From assembly GCF_933775445.1 (NCBI RefSeq), contig NC_065876.1, forward strand, positions 27,342,001-27,406,000: DNA of 64,000 nt, read 5' to 3'. Below the pieces are notes generated by a model. It had not been told where the DNA came from and ran no database searches. It saw only the letters and a list, made by a program, of their open reading frames with translations. Of this stretch, positions 24,498 through 35,639 are shown piece by piece. How positions within the stretch are numbered: position 1 is the first letter of the stretch; every line of letters begins with the position of its first letter. Source of the DNA: Argentina anserina (taxonomy: Eukaryota; Streptophyta; Magnoliopsida; Rosales; Rosaceae). The translations under genes were made by a program, and so were the position numbers.

Positions 24498-24989
24498 TTA
24501 AAACCCAGAGCCTCAACTCTTGGGTAAAAAGCTAAATCTGTTTAGTTACACATGAGTTGAAATAAATATAAACTTACTTGTAAGATAAGCACACTACATC
24601 AGATGATTACAGTAGAATGATACTTCACACTGTAAGCACACTCACACTCCAACTATATTATACATTAACTCTTACACTAACACTATACTAGAACACTTGT
24701 AGACCGACTTTCTCCTTTCTGAAAGATGGTGCGAATTTTTTATTTTCTATGATCATGCCTTCCTTGAGTAGGTTGAGCTTATTATATAGACTCCGGACTT
24801 CAACTAGGATTTTAAATTGAAATAAAAAACAGTGGCAGACAAGAGTAAATGGTAGATAAGAGGATTCATCTTTAGCTTGAATAATTCGAACTTTACTTTA
24901 GGAAAAGTAAAGTTAGTTGTTTTGTAGCGTCGGCAGCCATAAATGTCTTAATCAAAAAAGAAAAGAATTTGGCTTGATGCGTTGGTAAC
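23167..24989. other. Intergenic AT-rich region before the pararetrovirus
   Basis: No gene recognised. A segment at about 24,115-24,235 with GGTATCTCACTTTTGA and CTAACGGCTCCGTTAAAGTTAAC resembles, in inverted orientation, the segment at about 38,985-39,110. 24,560-24,690 matches 9,090-9,225. A (TA)n microsatellite lies at 24,467-24,494. Confidence 0.5.
24467..24494. repeat. (TA)n microsatellite
   Basis: About 14 uninterrupted TA dinucleotides following CTCTTTA. Confidence 0.9.
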
Positions 24990-26123
24990 CACTGAACACT
25001 CCATCTAGTTGATAATGTTAAGATGTGTTTCATCATCAAAATCATATGAGGCATCTGAATCATAATCTTTTATCTCATATTCAAGATCTGAATCATAGAT
25101 AGGAATCTAATGTTTTTCTTCTTTTTCTGTCTTTTCTAGCCAAGTGGTAGTGAATAGAGTTCAATCAACTTCTTTTCTCCCTAAATTGTTGTTTTTTAGT
25201 GGAGAATGGTTATAACAAGTGACCATTATTTTTTCCCCGCTTGCTAAAAAACTTGAACTTTTGTCTCTCAGAACTATCTTCCGCATGCTAGCATTAGTTA
25301 TGGCTTTCATCCATGGAATACTTTGATTGGGGTTGCCATTTTCTTTATGACATAAGACCTCTTTCCTGAACTCTTGATTCATCTAACATAATGATAAAGA
25401 GAAATGTAATTTATTTCTCCCTTGATTACTGTCAATTCCGGAGGTGTGGACACAAATTTTAATCTCAGAATGCATCCATCAGGTCTAATATGCTTGACTG
25501 CTCCATAAATTATTTCAAAGATTCCCATTAGGTCTTCATTTGATTTTGTCTAGAGATTGTGAACAAAACCATTTTTCAGAAGCCACAGTTTGTGATTATA
25601 GAGATGTTCTGCTTGAACATCAACTAGATATCTCCCATAACATGGGTCAGGGACTACTGACAGAGTTTCTTGAAGAAAAGATCTCTTCCAGGAATCTCAT
25701 AAAATATTATGAAAGTTATACCACTCGTCCTCTCTAAATGCTAAGATAGGAAGTTTGTCACTCTCAAGATTCTCAAGGTACATTATCTTTAGAGCTTGAC
25801 TCTTCAATAGCAACATGCTTATCTTTTGTATGAGATCCATACAGTTCTTCTGTTAGTACTTCAATGGCTTGAAGTACATGGCATTCATTATCATCACATA
25901 AAGCATACTGAATATTATCAATAATAATTTTCTATTTAAAGGATAATACTCGTTCAGTTCTGAAAACTGGTCTATCGAAGACCTTCAAATGCTAGTGGAA
26001 AATTCTCTGTGTTCCTGTTACTTCAGGAAGCTTGATTGTCCTAAAAAGACTATTATGCCTTTTAGCAAGGCATCAGTCATAAACGGAGTTGACATGCCTT
26101 TATCGTCTATCATTTGAGATGGG
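24990..26123 (-). pseudogene. 3' region of the endogenous pararetrovirus (low-certainty coding)
   Basis: Minus-strand pieces remain readable between stops, including an acidic stretch near 25,040-25,110 (YDSD..YDFDDE) and a segment near 25,420-25,520 with GIFEIIYGAVKHIRPDGC. Base composition and lysine-rich translation match the adjacent viral remnants. I cannot assign a domain. It could be the C-terminal part of the viral polyprotein or a separate 3' ORF. Confidence 0.5.
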
Positions 26124-26543
26124 CTAGTCAGTCAATCTTTTATCTTGGGACTGATCAGTTATGGCTGCACCACTAAGATGCAACAAGTACTCACTTAAGA
26201 GCATATTTTCTTCTTCGGAAATCATTGACTGAGTTTCTTCCTTCATCATGGATTTATCATCTGAATAATTGTCCCAATTTCTCGTTGCTCTTGGCTTATG
26301 TTTTCCAGCTGGTCTACTAGATTCAAAAGTTTCGTTTGAAACAATATATAGATAACCAAGACCATCATGCAGAGCTCCAACTGTTTTGTCTCCGCTTTTG
26401 TACTTTTCCCACATAGTCTTCTCTGCAAGTTCATCTTCTTCTTCAGGATCTGGTCTCCTGTATCTAGTATTGCAACCTTCCTTGAATGTCGCTAGTTCTT
26501 TTGTAAGGGCGTTTGTTAAGTAGTTTTTGTCTCCTACAACCAT
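26124..26543 (-). pseudogene. Pararetroviral region just downstream of RNase H
   Basis: An uninterrupted 139-codon minus frame begins with VGDKNYLTNALTKELATF. This is the typical end of a caulimovirid RNase H domain, where a G.(K/D)N.(L/F).DALTREL motif carries the last catalytic Asp; here that Asp is replaced by Asn. It then continues into an acidic, Glu-rich tail of unknown function. Continuity with the RNase H fragment at 26,577-26,850 is broken by a short out-of-frame stretch. Confidence 0.65.
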
Positions 26544-26576
26544 TTCAACATCATACTAATATTGAGATAAAAACAT

Positions 26577-27162
26577 CTACCATCTAAGAACTCTCCATCT
26601 ATCAGTTACATCAGGCAGTTTATAATTCTTAAATTTTTTGACTCTTTTATTATTTGTTCTGACCAGAAATTTATTTCCAAAGAATGTCTTGAGACCCTTA
26701 ATGGCTTTTATTAGAGCAAGGACTTCCTTGTCTCCAGTGAAATAGTTTAATTCAACTGGATTAAACTTTCCTGACATGAACTTACAAATCTTTTTATAAC
26801 CTGTATATGGGGCAATAACTAAGACAACTTATGTCCAATAGTAATCATTTGCATTCATTTTCTAAATGATCCTATCAGATTCTTCTGGTAATTGTAGGAG
26901 TGGAAGATTCTTTGTTAGCTCTTTGATCTTCTTAACAGTGTTGCTGTCATCTGTCGTGAAAGACCACGTTTTTAACAGTGTTGCTCTTTGATCTTCTTAA
27001 CAGTGTTACTTGAGGAATAAAATCTCTTGCAAAATTAACAACTCCTACGAATCTGTATAAAGACTTAGTATCTAAGATGGTATCTAGAAACTGACTAATC
27101 TTTTTGACAATATGATCTTGGAGACGAATCTCTCCATCCTTAATATGTATGCCAAAAACATC
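26577..27162 (-). pseudogene. Pararetroviral reverse transcriptase C-terminus and RNase H fragment
   Basis: From 27,162 leftward the frame reads GIHIKDGEIRLQDHIVKKI and then a (F)VGVVN.ARDFIP segment, the thumb/connection region of Caulimoviridae and Ty3-type polymerases. After a broken stretch with an internal repeat (the phrase TTTTTAACAGTGTTGCTCTTTGATC is partly duplicated near 26,925-27,010), the RNase H part reads KFNPVELNY.TGDKEVLALIKAI and LVRTNNKRV. In active relatives the latter segment has Asp at the catalytic position (TD), here Asn. Frameshifts and stops make it inactive. Confidence 0.8.
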
Positions 27163-29291
27163 TGACACAACCCGCCCCAAAATTTACCCTAATATTGAGG
27201 CAGGTCGTACAGGGACCACTATCAAGGAGATATACCAAAACATTCGGCATAGTCTCATTTGAAAGTAGACAACCCTACTTGCACGAAAACGACACTTCTA
27301 CAATCTCTAGATCAATTCAACTTGCGGAGCCTCTGTGCTCCCCACAATTTCTCAAACTCCACAATCACAAATCATAAATATGTAAATATCAAATACATGG
27401 TCCGACCCCAAGAGTTCATAGCTCTTCTTAAACCACAACCGCCAACCCACTAAGACGACGGGGTCAGTAACAATCACACTACACAAAACATGATCACACA
27501 AGAAAATTAAACAACATTCTCTAAAATCGAACAACATGAATTTATTTTTAAAACCAAGTCCACTCAGAACGCATATATGAGACCACACAACACTCGACGA
27601 GTCACCAGTCCTCTCCCTTTCTAAATCTTTATCTAGAGTACACTAGTACATCCCCTCTCTTCTAGCGACTCGGTAACATCAATACCGATGCCGGTTCATC
27701 CCCTCTCTTCCGATTCCAAACTCTCATTGCATTGTTGGTTCATCCCCTCTCTTCCATTTCAGCAATCTACTGGTTCATCCCCTCTCTTCTAGTTCTGTAA
27801 TCTGAAGAGACAACTAGTTCATCCTCTCTCTCGTAGTGTCTCAACATCTTGCTAGTTCATCCCCTTTCTTCTGCTTCCATACACTCACCTCAAAGTAAAC
27901 AAATATACAACCACCCTTCCATACATAATATCAAACCATCAAAGTATCATCTCTAATGTAATTAGCCAAGGGCTGAGGTGCCTATACCTCGTTGATTCCA
28001 ATGGAATAGCCTAGATGATAGGAGTGCCTATACCTTGTTGATTCCCATGAAATAGCCGAGTTAATAGGGATTTTCAAGAGGAATAAGGTAGATTAAAATA
28101 ATATAAAATACGTAAAAACCTCAACCTAGAATCTCATTACATACTCATACAATCACCATGTTCATTAACTAACTAAATGTTCAAACACACGAACCCACAA
28201 AAAACCAACACACCATCCTTCTAGTACGCTGTTGATACCATTATAACAACCCAACTTGAGTTTACGCTTTGAAACCCAATATAAATCATTAAAGAAACAA
28301 TATCTAATCTAAAATAATAGTGGCTGCACCCAAACTTTGGTCAGGTTGCCTACGTACCATTTTGAAAGGGATCAAGCCACTCGTAGTTCAAAAAATTAAT
28401 AAATAAAAATCATTATAGATAATTAAGAAGATAATAATGTCATTAATGCCGCAATCATTAGAATATAAATTCCTGCATGCATTCAAATTTACTAAGCCTA
28501 GCGTTCTAGAACAAAAACAGAAATAATCCAATGGGTGGATATCCAAGATTTATAAACCGAAATCGGTATTTTTAGAAAATTCTAACAATTCTTAAACTTC
28601 GTAAATTTTCACCCACAGTCCCACAATAAATTTCTTACACAGAGGGGGTTATTTTGAACACCAAAACTCGGCCAGACAAGGCGATACGCGCCGCCGGCAA
28701 TGTTTCGGTAACCACCAATGGTCCAAACTTCACCATCACAACCTAAAAGACATTTCTAACAACTTTCTAGTTCACAAAAAGTCCAAATCCAAGCTTAAAT
28801 ACTCCAATTTACGAAGAACACAAAATCAGCACTATTTACAAACAAGCGTCCCAACGTCGATTCTCCCGAACGGTAGAGATAGAGGTTGCGACACCTACCC
28901 AGAAGGAACGGCGACCCTCCAAGCTCCAAGATGCAACCGGTGTGGCGACTCAGTTTGGCCGGACGATGGAGAACCGACGGCAGTGACGAAAACTGGGTTC
29001 TCATGTGAACAATACCTGATTTCCCTTTTTCGAATTTCCACCCCCTTTTTTCCTTTCATCCACCTATTTATACTAATTCTAAAAATATCAAAATGCCCTT
29101 TTTGATTCATAGCGTTTTCATAAAAACTCCAATTTGGGCGTAGCGTATATCTTCGAACTCGTATCGACGAACTCTATAATTTTAGTCAAGGAAGTCTTCT
29201 CGAAAAACTTACGCATCAAAAAGTCAACTTTTAGAGTAAAATGTAAAAGTATAATCGCAATGAATGGGGTAAAAAGGTTCTGGGCGTATCA
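27163..29291. mobile_element. Degenerate solo LTR inserted in the pararetroviral polymerase
   Basis: It starts TGACACAACCCGCCCC and ends near GGTTCTGGGCGTATCA, roughly inverse ends of the TG..CA type. It splits the viral polymerase between KGKIDLI on the right and GIHIKDG on the left. Flanks ACATC and AAATC may be a 5-bp target duplication with one mismatch. It shares the subterminal phrase CTCGTATCGACGA(A/G)CTCTA..(A/G).TTT with the solo LTR at 32,485-35,283, so both come from related gypsy-like families. It contains GGTTCATCCCCTCTCTTC repeats and no proteins. Confidence 0.7.
27645..27870. repeat. Interspersed GGTTCATCCCCTCTCTTC repeats in the LTR
   Basis: Six copies of (G)(G/T)TTCATCC(C)CTCTCTTC, starting near 27,647, recur at about 40-60 bp spacing with variable DNA between. 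A second short tandem, GTGCCTATACC(T)CGTTGATTCC, lies at 27,980-28,070. Confidence 0.7.
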
Positions 29292-30300
29292 AATCTATTT
29301 TACCTTTAATAAGATGAATTTTATTTTATCGGATAATGATTCATTTCTGGACAATAAGCTTGCAAATCTGCACGAGGTGCTTTAAATGTTCACTCATAGT
29401 TTTAGAGAAAACTAAGATGTCTTCAATATAAACTATGCATAAATTTGCATATAGCTTGAATATATTATCCATGTTTCTTTGAAAAATGTAAGGGGTTTCC
29501 TTTAATCCAAATGACATGACTAGCCATTAATAGTGTCCTTGATGTGTTCCAAAAGCAGTTAGTGCTATAAAATCATGATGCATTTTGGCTTGTCAGAATC
29601 ATGACTTTGCATCAAACTTGGAGAAGATTCTTCCTCCCTTAAGTCTGTTGATAAGAACTCTCACATGAGCTATCTGATAACCATCCTTGATGGTCTTCTT
29701 GTTTGCATCTTTATAATCTATCACCATTCCAGCTTTTCCTTTTACTTGTTCTGCATGATTTCTTACAAGAAAGGCTGGAGCATGATGATGACTATTAGAC
29801 GGCCTAATTAGCTTCTTTTCAAGAAGTTCATGAATCTGGTTTTCAAGTTCTTTTCTATTATGCTCTTTCTAATGAGGAATTGCTTTCACATAGTAAATAA
29901 CATTTGCATCATGCATTTTAGCTTACAATATATTGGAACCTTCTGCAAGGATAGGAACCTTCTTCTGTTCAACCTTATTGGCATATCCCTTGATGTTGTG
30001 TTCCATTATGAAATCTTCTTCTCCTTGTTCTACATGATTTTGTTACAAGAAAGGCTGGAGCATGATGAGGACTATTAGACGGCCTAATTAGCTTCTTTTC
30101 AAGAAGTTCCTGAATCTGGTTTTCCAGTTATTTTCTATCATGCTCTTTGTAATGAGGAATTGCTTTCACTTAGCAAATAGCATTTGTATTATGCATCTTT
30201 AGCTTATAATATATTGGAACCTTCTGCAAGGGTAGGAACCTTCTTATGTTCAACCTTATTGGCATATTCCTTGATGTTGTGTTTCATTATGAAAGCTTCT
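29292..30300 (-). pseudogene. Pararetroviral reverse transcriptase (inactive), with a 280-bp tandem duplication
   Basis: The minus frame shows the polymerase motifs in order: FLVRNHAEQVKGKAGMVIDY, INRLKGGRIFSKFDAKS, ALTAFGTHQGHY, VMSFGLKETPYIFQRNMD and YIEDILVFS. The catalytic box is normally Y(V/I)DD; here the first Asp is Glu (GAA at about 29,418), which should abolish activity. In-frame stops are present around FDAKS. The N-terminal portion is duplicated: about 29,744-30,023 repeats at 30,024-30,300. It is flanked on both sides by LTR insertions. Confidence 0.85.
29744..30300 (-). repeat. Tandem duplication, two copies of about 280 bp, within the viral RT region
   Basis: ACAAGAAAGGCTGGAGCATG begins at 29,765 and again at 30,045. 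The following 230 bp (GACGGCCTAATTAGCTTC ... ACCTTATTGGCATA) match with scattered substitutions. It is not part of any caulimovirid plan, so it arose after or during integration. Confidence 0.9.
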
Positions 30301-30480
30301 TCTCCATCGGAGCTTGAACTCTCATTATCATAACTTTGAGGATCTACCTCTGATTCTGAGTCTTTTAAGTCTTTTGAACTCGTCTCAACTGTTATTATTT
30401 TTTTATGCTCCTTTAGCTAATCTTTTCGTAGCAGAACTTGTTGCATTTCTGATTCATAACCTAGCTTGTGATCACCACTC
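30301..30480 (-). pseudogene. Pararetroviral segment between protease and RT
   Basis: A Ser/Asp/Glu-rich minus frame (for example ESEVDPQSYDNESSSSDGEE) is interrupted by the paired LTR insertions. Read across the insertions with the 5-bp CACTC counted once, the frame continues into 35,284-35,360 without a shift (SGDHKLG...), though stops occur on both sides. Confidence 0.7.
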
Positions 30481-32479
30481 TGTTGGTTGAATCACTTGAG
30501 TATGATTATGTGTATTTATGTGTGAACTACATACTTCCATGTATAGGAGGTCAAGTTTTAGTAAGGACAAGTGTAGAGTATCGTACCCAAGGGATTGAGG
30601 GAAACTCAACTCTAACTAGATTTCCGCAAGAAAAACTAGAAAAACATGCATTCTAACTTTGTACAAGTTCACAACCTTAGACCTTTGGAAGCTATGAGTC
30701 ATGGAGATGGTATTAACAAATGGTAGTGAATCGACTTGGTTGACTTTAGAGTTAAGCTAAGCAAACTAATTCTTGCACAAAAACAACAAAGAAAGGTAAA
30801 TGTAAAGATAGAATCAAAAGAGGAGTAGAGACTTAGGCATTGCACCTAGCCTTACTCATGCACAAATGTCACTCAAGATTAATGCATAAACATATTTGAC
30901 AAATTTCCCCCTAGTGCTTTGGTGAAACTACTAAGAAACCAACTAATCATGCAATTTAACAAAGTCTTTTGGAGCCAAATTAAATCACACAACCTTAGTC
31001 CCAATTATATTAACTTATAATACAAGGGGGCTATGTGCCACAAGCATAACACCCCCTTAGAGTAATTACAATCATGGCATAAGTATTAAGTTCAAGGTAA
31101 GAAATTCAAGCAACTTAATATTTCCCATAAGAAACACTAAGCCACCACCTAAAGGCTACCAATGCTCACGGATTCAAGAAGTTGTCAAGTTTAAGTTCCG
31201 ATTTATTAATTACCTAAACATGTTTCTAGGTGACAAAACTAGCAACACATTTAGTAAGTATTTTAAGTGTAGAACCCCATAGATTCAACATGCATCAACA
31301 TCAATTAAAAGTAAAATGAATTCATTAGCACATGAGTTTGGCTAGGGCTAGCCTAGCCTCAAATCCAACTACTCACAACCCATTAAATACAACAAACCCT
31401 TGAAAATGAAATACATCAAAAGAGAAGTAGAGTAAAGAGAGAAGAGATTACCAAGGGTTTGGTACAAAATAATACCCAACTGTACCTCTAAAGGTTCACT
31501 ACCCACAAAGATGTAATAAGAAAGAAAGTGATTCTAAGTATGATATTAATGGGTTCTAACAAAGAAAGAACTCCATGAACACTATTTTATCCACACAATC
31601 TAAGAACAAAGAACAAGAGTTGAGGATGAAGAGAGTGAAGTGAGTATGATTTTGGTAAAACCCCCACACTATTATAACTCTTTACTCCAACCCAAATCTA
31701 TGAAACAAGTTTGTGATTGATCAAAGGTGTAGATGATCTTTAGTTTTTGGTAAAAACCCAAGGCACTTTACACTTCTCTTTGCTTAACTTGATATCTATG
31801 ACTTAGGCCTAAGAAAACTATGTTAAAACTATGGAAAATATGAAGTTTTGATGAAGTTTCAGTGTGGTGAAGGAGATTGCACGAACTTGGGAAAAATGAG
31901 GGTATTTAAAGGCCTTAAGGTCACAAATGAATGATGGAGATGTAAAGGGATGAATGGCTAGATATGGTGGACAAATGTGGAAACACAAATTGTGGATCTT
32001 GTTCTTGAAATGGTCCCCTTCATTTGTCTTCTTCTATTTTAAATTTAATCCCCAATTCATGGAGCACAAATTGTGGATCTTGTTCTTGAAATTATCTCCT
32101 TCATTTGTCTTCTTCTATTTTGAATTTAAATTATAAATTAAAATTTACAATTCATAATTCACCAATATGCTTCATTGACTTATTGACTTTAATCACCACC
32201 ATTTCCGGCAACCACCTTCTCATCACCGGAGTTTAACCGACATTTTTGGCATTGACTTTTGCTTTCTTGTGAAATCTCCACATTTTCTCTTTTTGGCTTG
32301 AAACTTTCACTCTAATCCATAATGTGCGCTAAATCTAAATCCACTCTTCTTGACGTATTTCTGATCATTTGCACGTTTTCCTAGCATGAGTAGGAAACTT
32401 AATAAGAAATAAATAAATATACAAAAATATAAAAGAATAAGAATAAGGTAAACATTACTAGATTAATATTAACCTAACA
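30481..32479. mobile_element. LTR-type element (probable solo LTR, 1,999 bp)
   Basis: Termini TGTTGGTT and AACCTAACA are imperfect inverse ends of the TG..CA type. It is flanked by CACTC (30,476-30,480) and CACTC (32,480-32,484), a perfect 5-bp target duplication. It has no protein-coding domains. Internally there is an 81-bp-period tandem duplication at 31,984-32,130 (CACAAATTGTGGATCTTGTTC). It could be a solo LTR or a LARD-like element; family unknown. Confidence 0.8.
31984..32130. repeat. Two-copy 81-bp tandem repeat
   Basis: CACAAATTGTGGATCTTGTTC...TTCATTTGTCTTCTTCTATTTT starts at 31,984 and again at 32,065. Confidence 0.85.
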
Positions 32480-32484
32480 CACTC

Positions 32485-35283
32485 TGTAACGACCCCAAAA
32501 TTTCAAGCTTAAAAACTTAAAATTTCAAAGTCATTAAACACTAAACAATTTCAATGAAATCGAAATCATTTAAAATGCCACAGCGGATCATCTCTGAGTT
32601 CAAAATACAACTCAGTCAAACCGATTATTACAAACCAAAAGATAATTCAACATATAACAAATGGAATTGTATAATTCTCACAACAACCTCACAAGATAGT
32701 CACACAAAATCCTCACACAAGCTGGAGATAAATAACTTCAAGTCCTCTGAGCGGTCCGTCAATTCCCGCTAATCCACACCTGCGGAGTTATCCACTACAC
32801 CATCGAATTGGTGCACCGGGATTGTAAACACAAACCCGGTAAGCTTTACAGCTCGTATGAGTAAAATGAAAATATAACTCGCATATCAATATATACGAAA
32901 ATCCACAAATCAAACAAATATAAATGCACTCATGAGTCAATGGACGGCCCATCTGGTTGTCCCAAAGAAATATGAAAAGAAGCGCTCATGAGAAATTAAG
33001 TAACCCTTCTGGCTACCCAAATGCATTTATAATACGGGTACTAAAGAACGCTGGTACACATCTGTTACCCCTCTCGTAGTACACCGTCGATATTGGGCAA
33101 CCACCTGCTACCCAATATCCAAAAATATGAGTACTCATGAGCAGATAACCACCTGTTACCTCACATGCAGGACTCCGGCAGACAGACTAGAGCTCTAACT
33201 GTATCGTAACTTTCGCACGGCCAAATGCTAGGTTCCGACTTGCCAAACACGTACAATAATCTCACATCATATTGTACAAAAATCAAGTCCGAAGACAAAT
33301 CAACATTTTAACAATCTCCATGTTAAAATCACGTACAATAATCACACCTCATATTGTACAAAACAAAATCACGTACAATAATCACACCTCATATTGTACA
33401 AATCAAAATCACATGCTCGATATATAAATCTCGTCATTAAAATGACATAATCACGATAAAATCATAACAGTATATTATTTAGCAAACTATATATATATAC
33501 CTATTTACCATTTATACAATATATATATAATCCACTATATCATATACATGTCTTATTTCATAAACACGTCCGAAAACAAAAACTCATTTGAAGACAAAAC
33601 TCGTCCGAAGACAAAACGTTTTCACAAACTCCATGTTAAAATCACGTACAATAATCACACCTCATATTGTACAAAAATCAAGTCCGAAAACAAATCAACA
33701 TTTTAACAATCTCCATGTTAAAATCACGTACAATAATCACACCTCATATTGTACAAAAATCAAATCCGAAAACAAATCAACATTTTTAACAATCTCCATG
33801 TTAAAATCACGTACAATAATCACACCTCATATTATACAAATCAAAATCACATTCTCGATATATAAATCTCGTCATCAAAATGACGTAATCACGATAAAAT
33901 CATAACAGTATATTATATAGCAAACTATATATATATATATATATATATATGTACTTATTTACCATTTATACAATATATATATATATATATAATCCACTAT
34001 ATCATATACATGTCATATTCCATTCTTTAATATTTTGCAAAAATCTTGAATCACCGTAAGGGTAGATTCGTAAATAAGTGAGATTTTACTCACCTTCTTT
34101 CCTGCGTGTAACTTCCACGACACTGAAAGTAATTTCTTCACTCGTTTCGTCAGTCACCTAATAGCATGATAAATGCTTAGAAAATGATACTTAAAATACT
34201 AGGTAACGATTTCAGTACAACTAAATGTTGTTCATTAAACATTATTCATAGAACACTGTTCATGATTTATTAATCAAAGTTTTTACTAAACATTGTTCGC
34301 AGTCACTGTTTTTTTACCAAAACACTGTTCATTAGTTACTGTTTTGTCATGGCACTGTGCGATATTACTAGTTTACCAAAACACTGTTCACATTACTGTT
34401 GAAGAACATTATTCATAGTTACTATTCATGCGGCGTTCTTGTTCACCGACCCCCACCAATCATCACCAAATTTCACCACCACAACTTAAACAACATTACC
34501 AACAACTTTCTAGTTGACACCAAGGTCTAAATCCGAGCCTAAACAGTCCAAACAACGAAGAACATAAATTCGGCACTATTCACACACCCTAGAAATTGAA
34601 ATTCTTGATTCGGGTACTTACACTTCGATTTGGCTCGATTCCTTTTGTGGGAATGTTGTTGGGACTGAGACAAGCAAAACACCCCAAGAATCTCGACCTA
34701 TGGTGGCCGGAGGAGGCGGCGCCGACACAGCAGCATATTCCGGCGGTTGCTGTACCGTGTGTGGTTGTCGCCAGAGTGCAAGGCGTAGCCCAAAAGATGG
34801 AGATCGTCGAACCCGTCAGTTTGATAGGTGGCACGACACGAGGCGACGTCGGATGGTGGAGAAATCGGCCGGAGAAGATTTTTGGGTCGGGTGAACAGTA
34901 ACCGAGCTGATTTTTGGAAAAAAACTGATTTTCTGATTTCTAATCTCCTCTTATTCCTTTTATACTATTTCCAAAATCTGAAATGAACTTCCGACGTTAA
35001 TAACTTTTACGTCCGATGTCCGATTCAAACGCGTCACACGTCCACGCACTCGTATCGACGAGCTCTACGGCTTTCGTGAAGAAAGTTTTCACAAACGATC
35101 GACGGAGTAAAAGTCGATGTTCACGTCTCGGAAACGTAATGTTTTTCTAAATAAACGTTCCGTTAACGTTTCCGTTTTCAATTTCTGACTTCGCAAGGCG
35201 GCACAAACATGTTTAATGAATTTCACATACTTTATAAATTCAAAAGTGATCCAAAAATTATTCCGAAAAATCGGGTTATTACA
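32485..35283 (-). mobile_element. Large gypsy-like solo LTR (2,799 bp)
   Basis: It begins TGTAACGACCCCAAAATTTC and ends AAAAATCGGGTTATTACA. It is flanked by CACTC on both sides (32,480-32,484 and 35,284-35,288), the left copy being shared with the preceding element. No PBS, polypurine tract or gag-pol is present, so it is a solo LTR. The long LTR and the TGTAACGACCC / GGGTTATTACA ends resemble plant chromoviral (Tekay/Del-like) LTRs; that placement is inference. It contains duplicated blocks with ACGTACAATAATCACACCTC. Confidence 0.88.
33240..34020. repeat. Duplicated blocks and short tandem repeats within the solo LTR
   Basis: ATCACGTACAATAATCACAC recurs at least five times (33,330-33,420 and 33,640-33,835), partly as an approximately 82-bp tandem including AACAATCTCCATGTTAAA. 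The segment with CTCGATATATAAATCTCGTCAT...CATTTATACAATATATATA...CCACTATATCATATACATGTC occurs twice (33,415-33,550 and 33,850-34,015). (TA)n tracts at 33,925-33,951 and 33,972-33,990 differ in length between copies. Confidence 0.85.
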
Positions 35284-35413
35284 CACTCTTTGCTCGCGAT
35301 CTCTGATATTGCTATGTGAAACCTTCTTCTGTGATTCTTACTTCAAATATACTTGGATTCCCAGCAAAACTTGTTTTATTTTTCAAACCTAAGCATGTCT
35401 AGAGTTTGAGTTA

Positions 35414-35632
35414 CTACTTGTTGAAGGAAAAATCATCTCCTATCAACAAATCAGCTTTCTGAGCATCACACAACCAAAATCGCTTAATGATAAAAATTTC
35501 TCCTGCCAAGGAAATTTTAACATTCGTAGCGAAGATATTCATTATTATTTCGTTGTTTTCCATTCCAATTTCTATAACTGGTTTGTGAGCCTGTTCCCAA
35601 TATTCTTTAGGAATAGCATATTTTCTTGCCAT
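35414..35632 (-). pseudogene. Pararetroviral aspartic-protease region (C-terminal half)
   Basis: This 72-codon frame starts MARKYAIPKEYWEQA and contains (F)WLCDAQKADLLIGDDF, the flap-to-C-terminal segment of retroviral-type proteases (ILG.DF type). The catalytic DTG/DSG triad, expected upstream, is not readable. It lies between the capsid knuckle region and the RT, as expected for the family. Confidence 0.65.
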
Positions 35633-35639
35633 GTCAGTA

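Noticed and set aside
25540..25737. Plus-strand open frame in the viral 3' region
   Set aside because: It lies antisense to better minus-strand viral coding and has no recognisable motif.
34596..34901. Overlapping plus-strand frames, one with many Cys/Gly residues
   Set aside because: They lie wholly within the solo LTR in a GC-rich part; composition explains the open frames.
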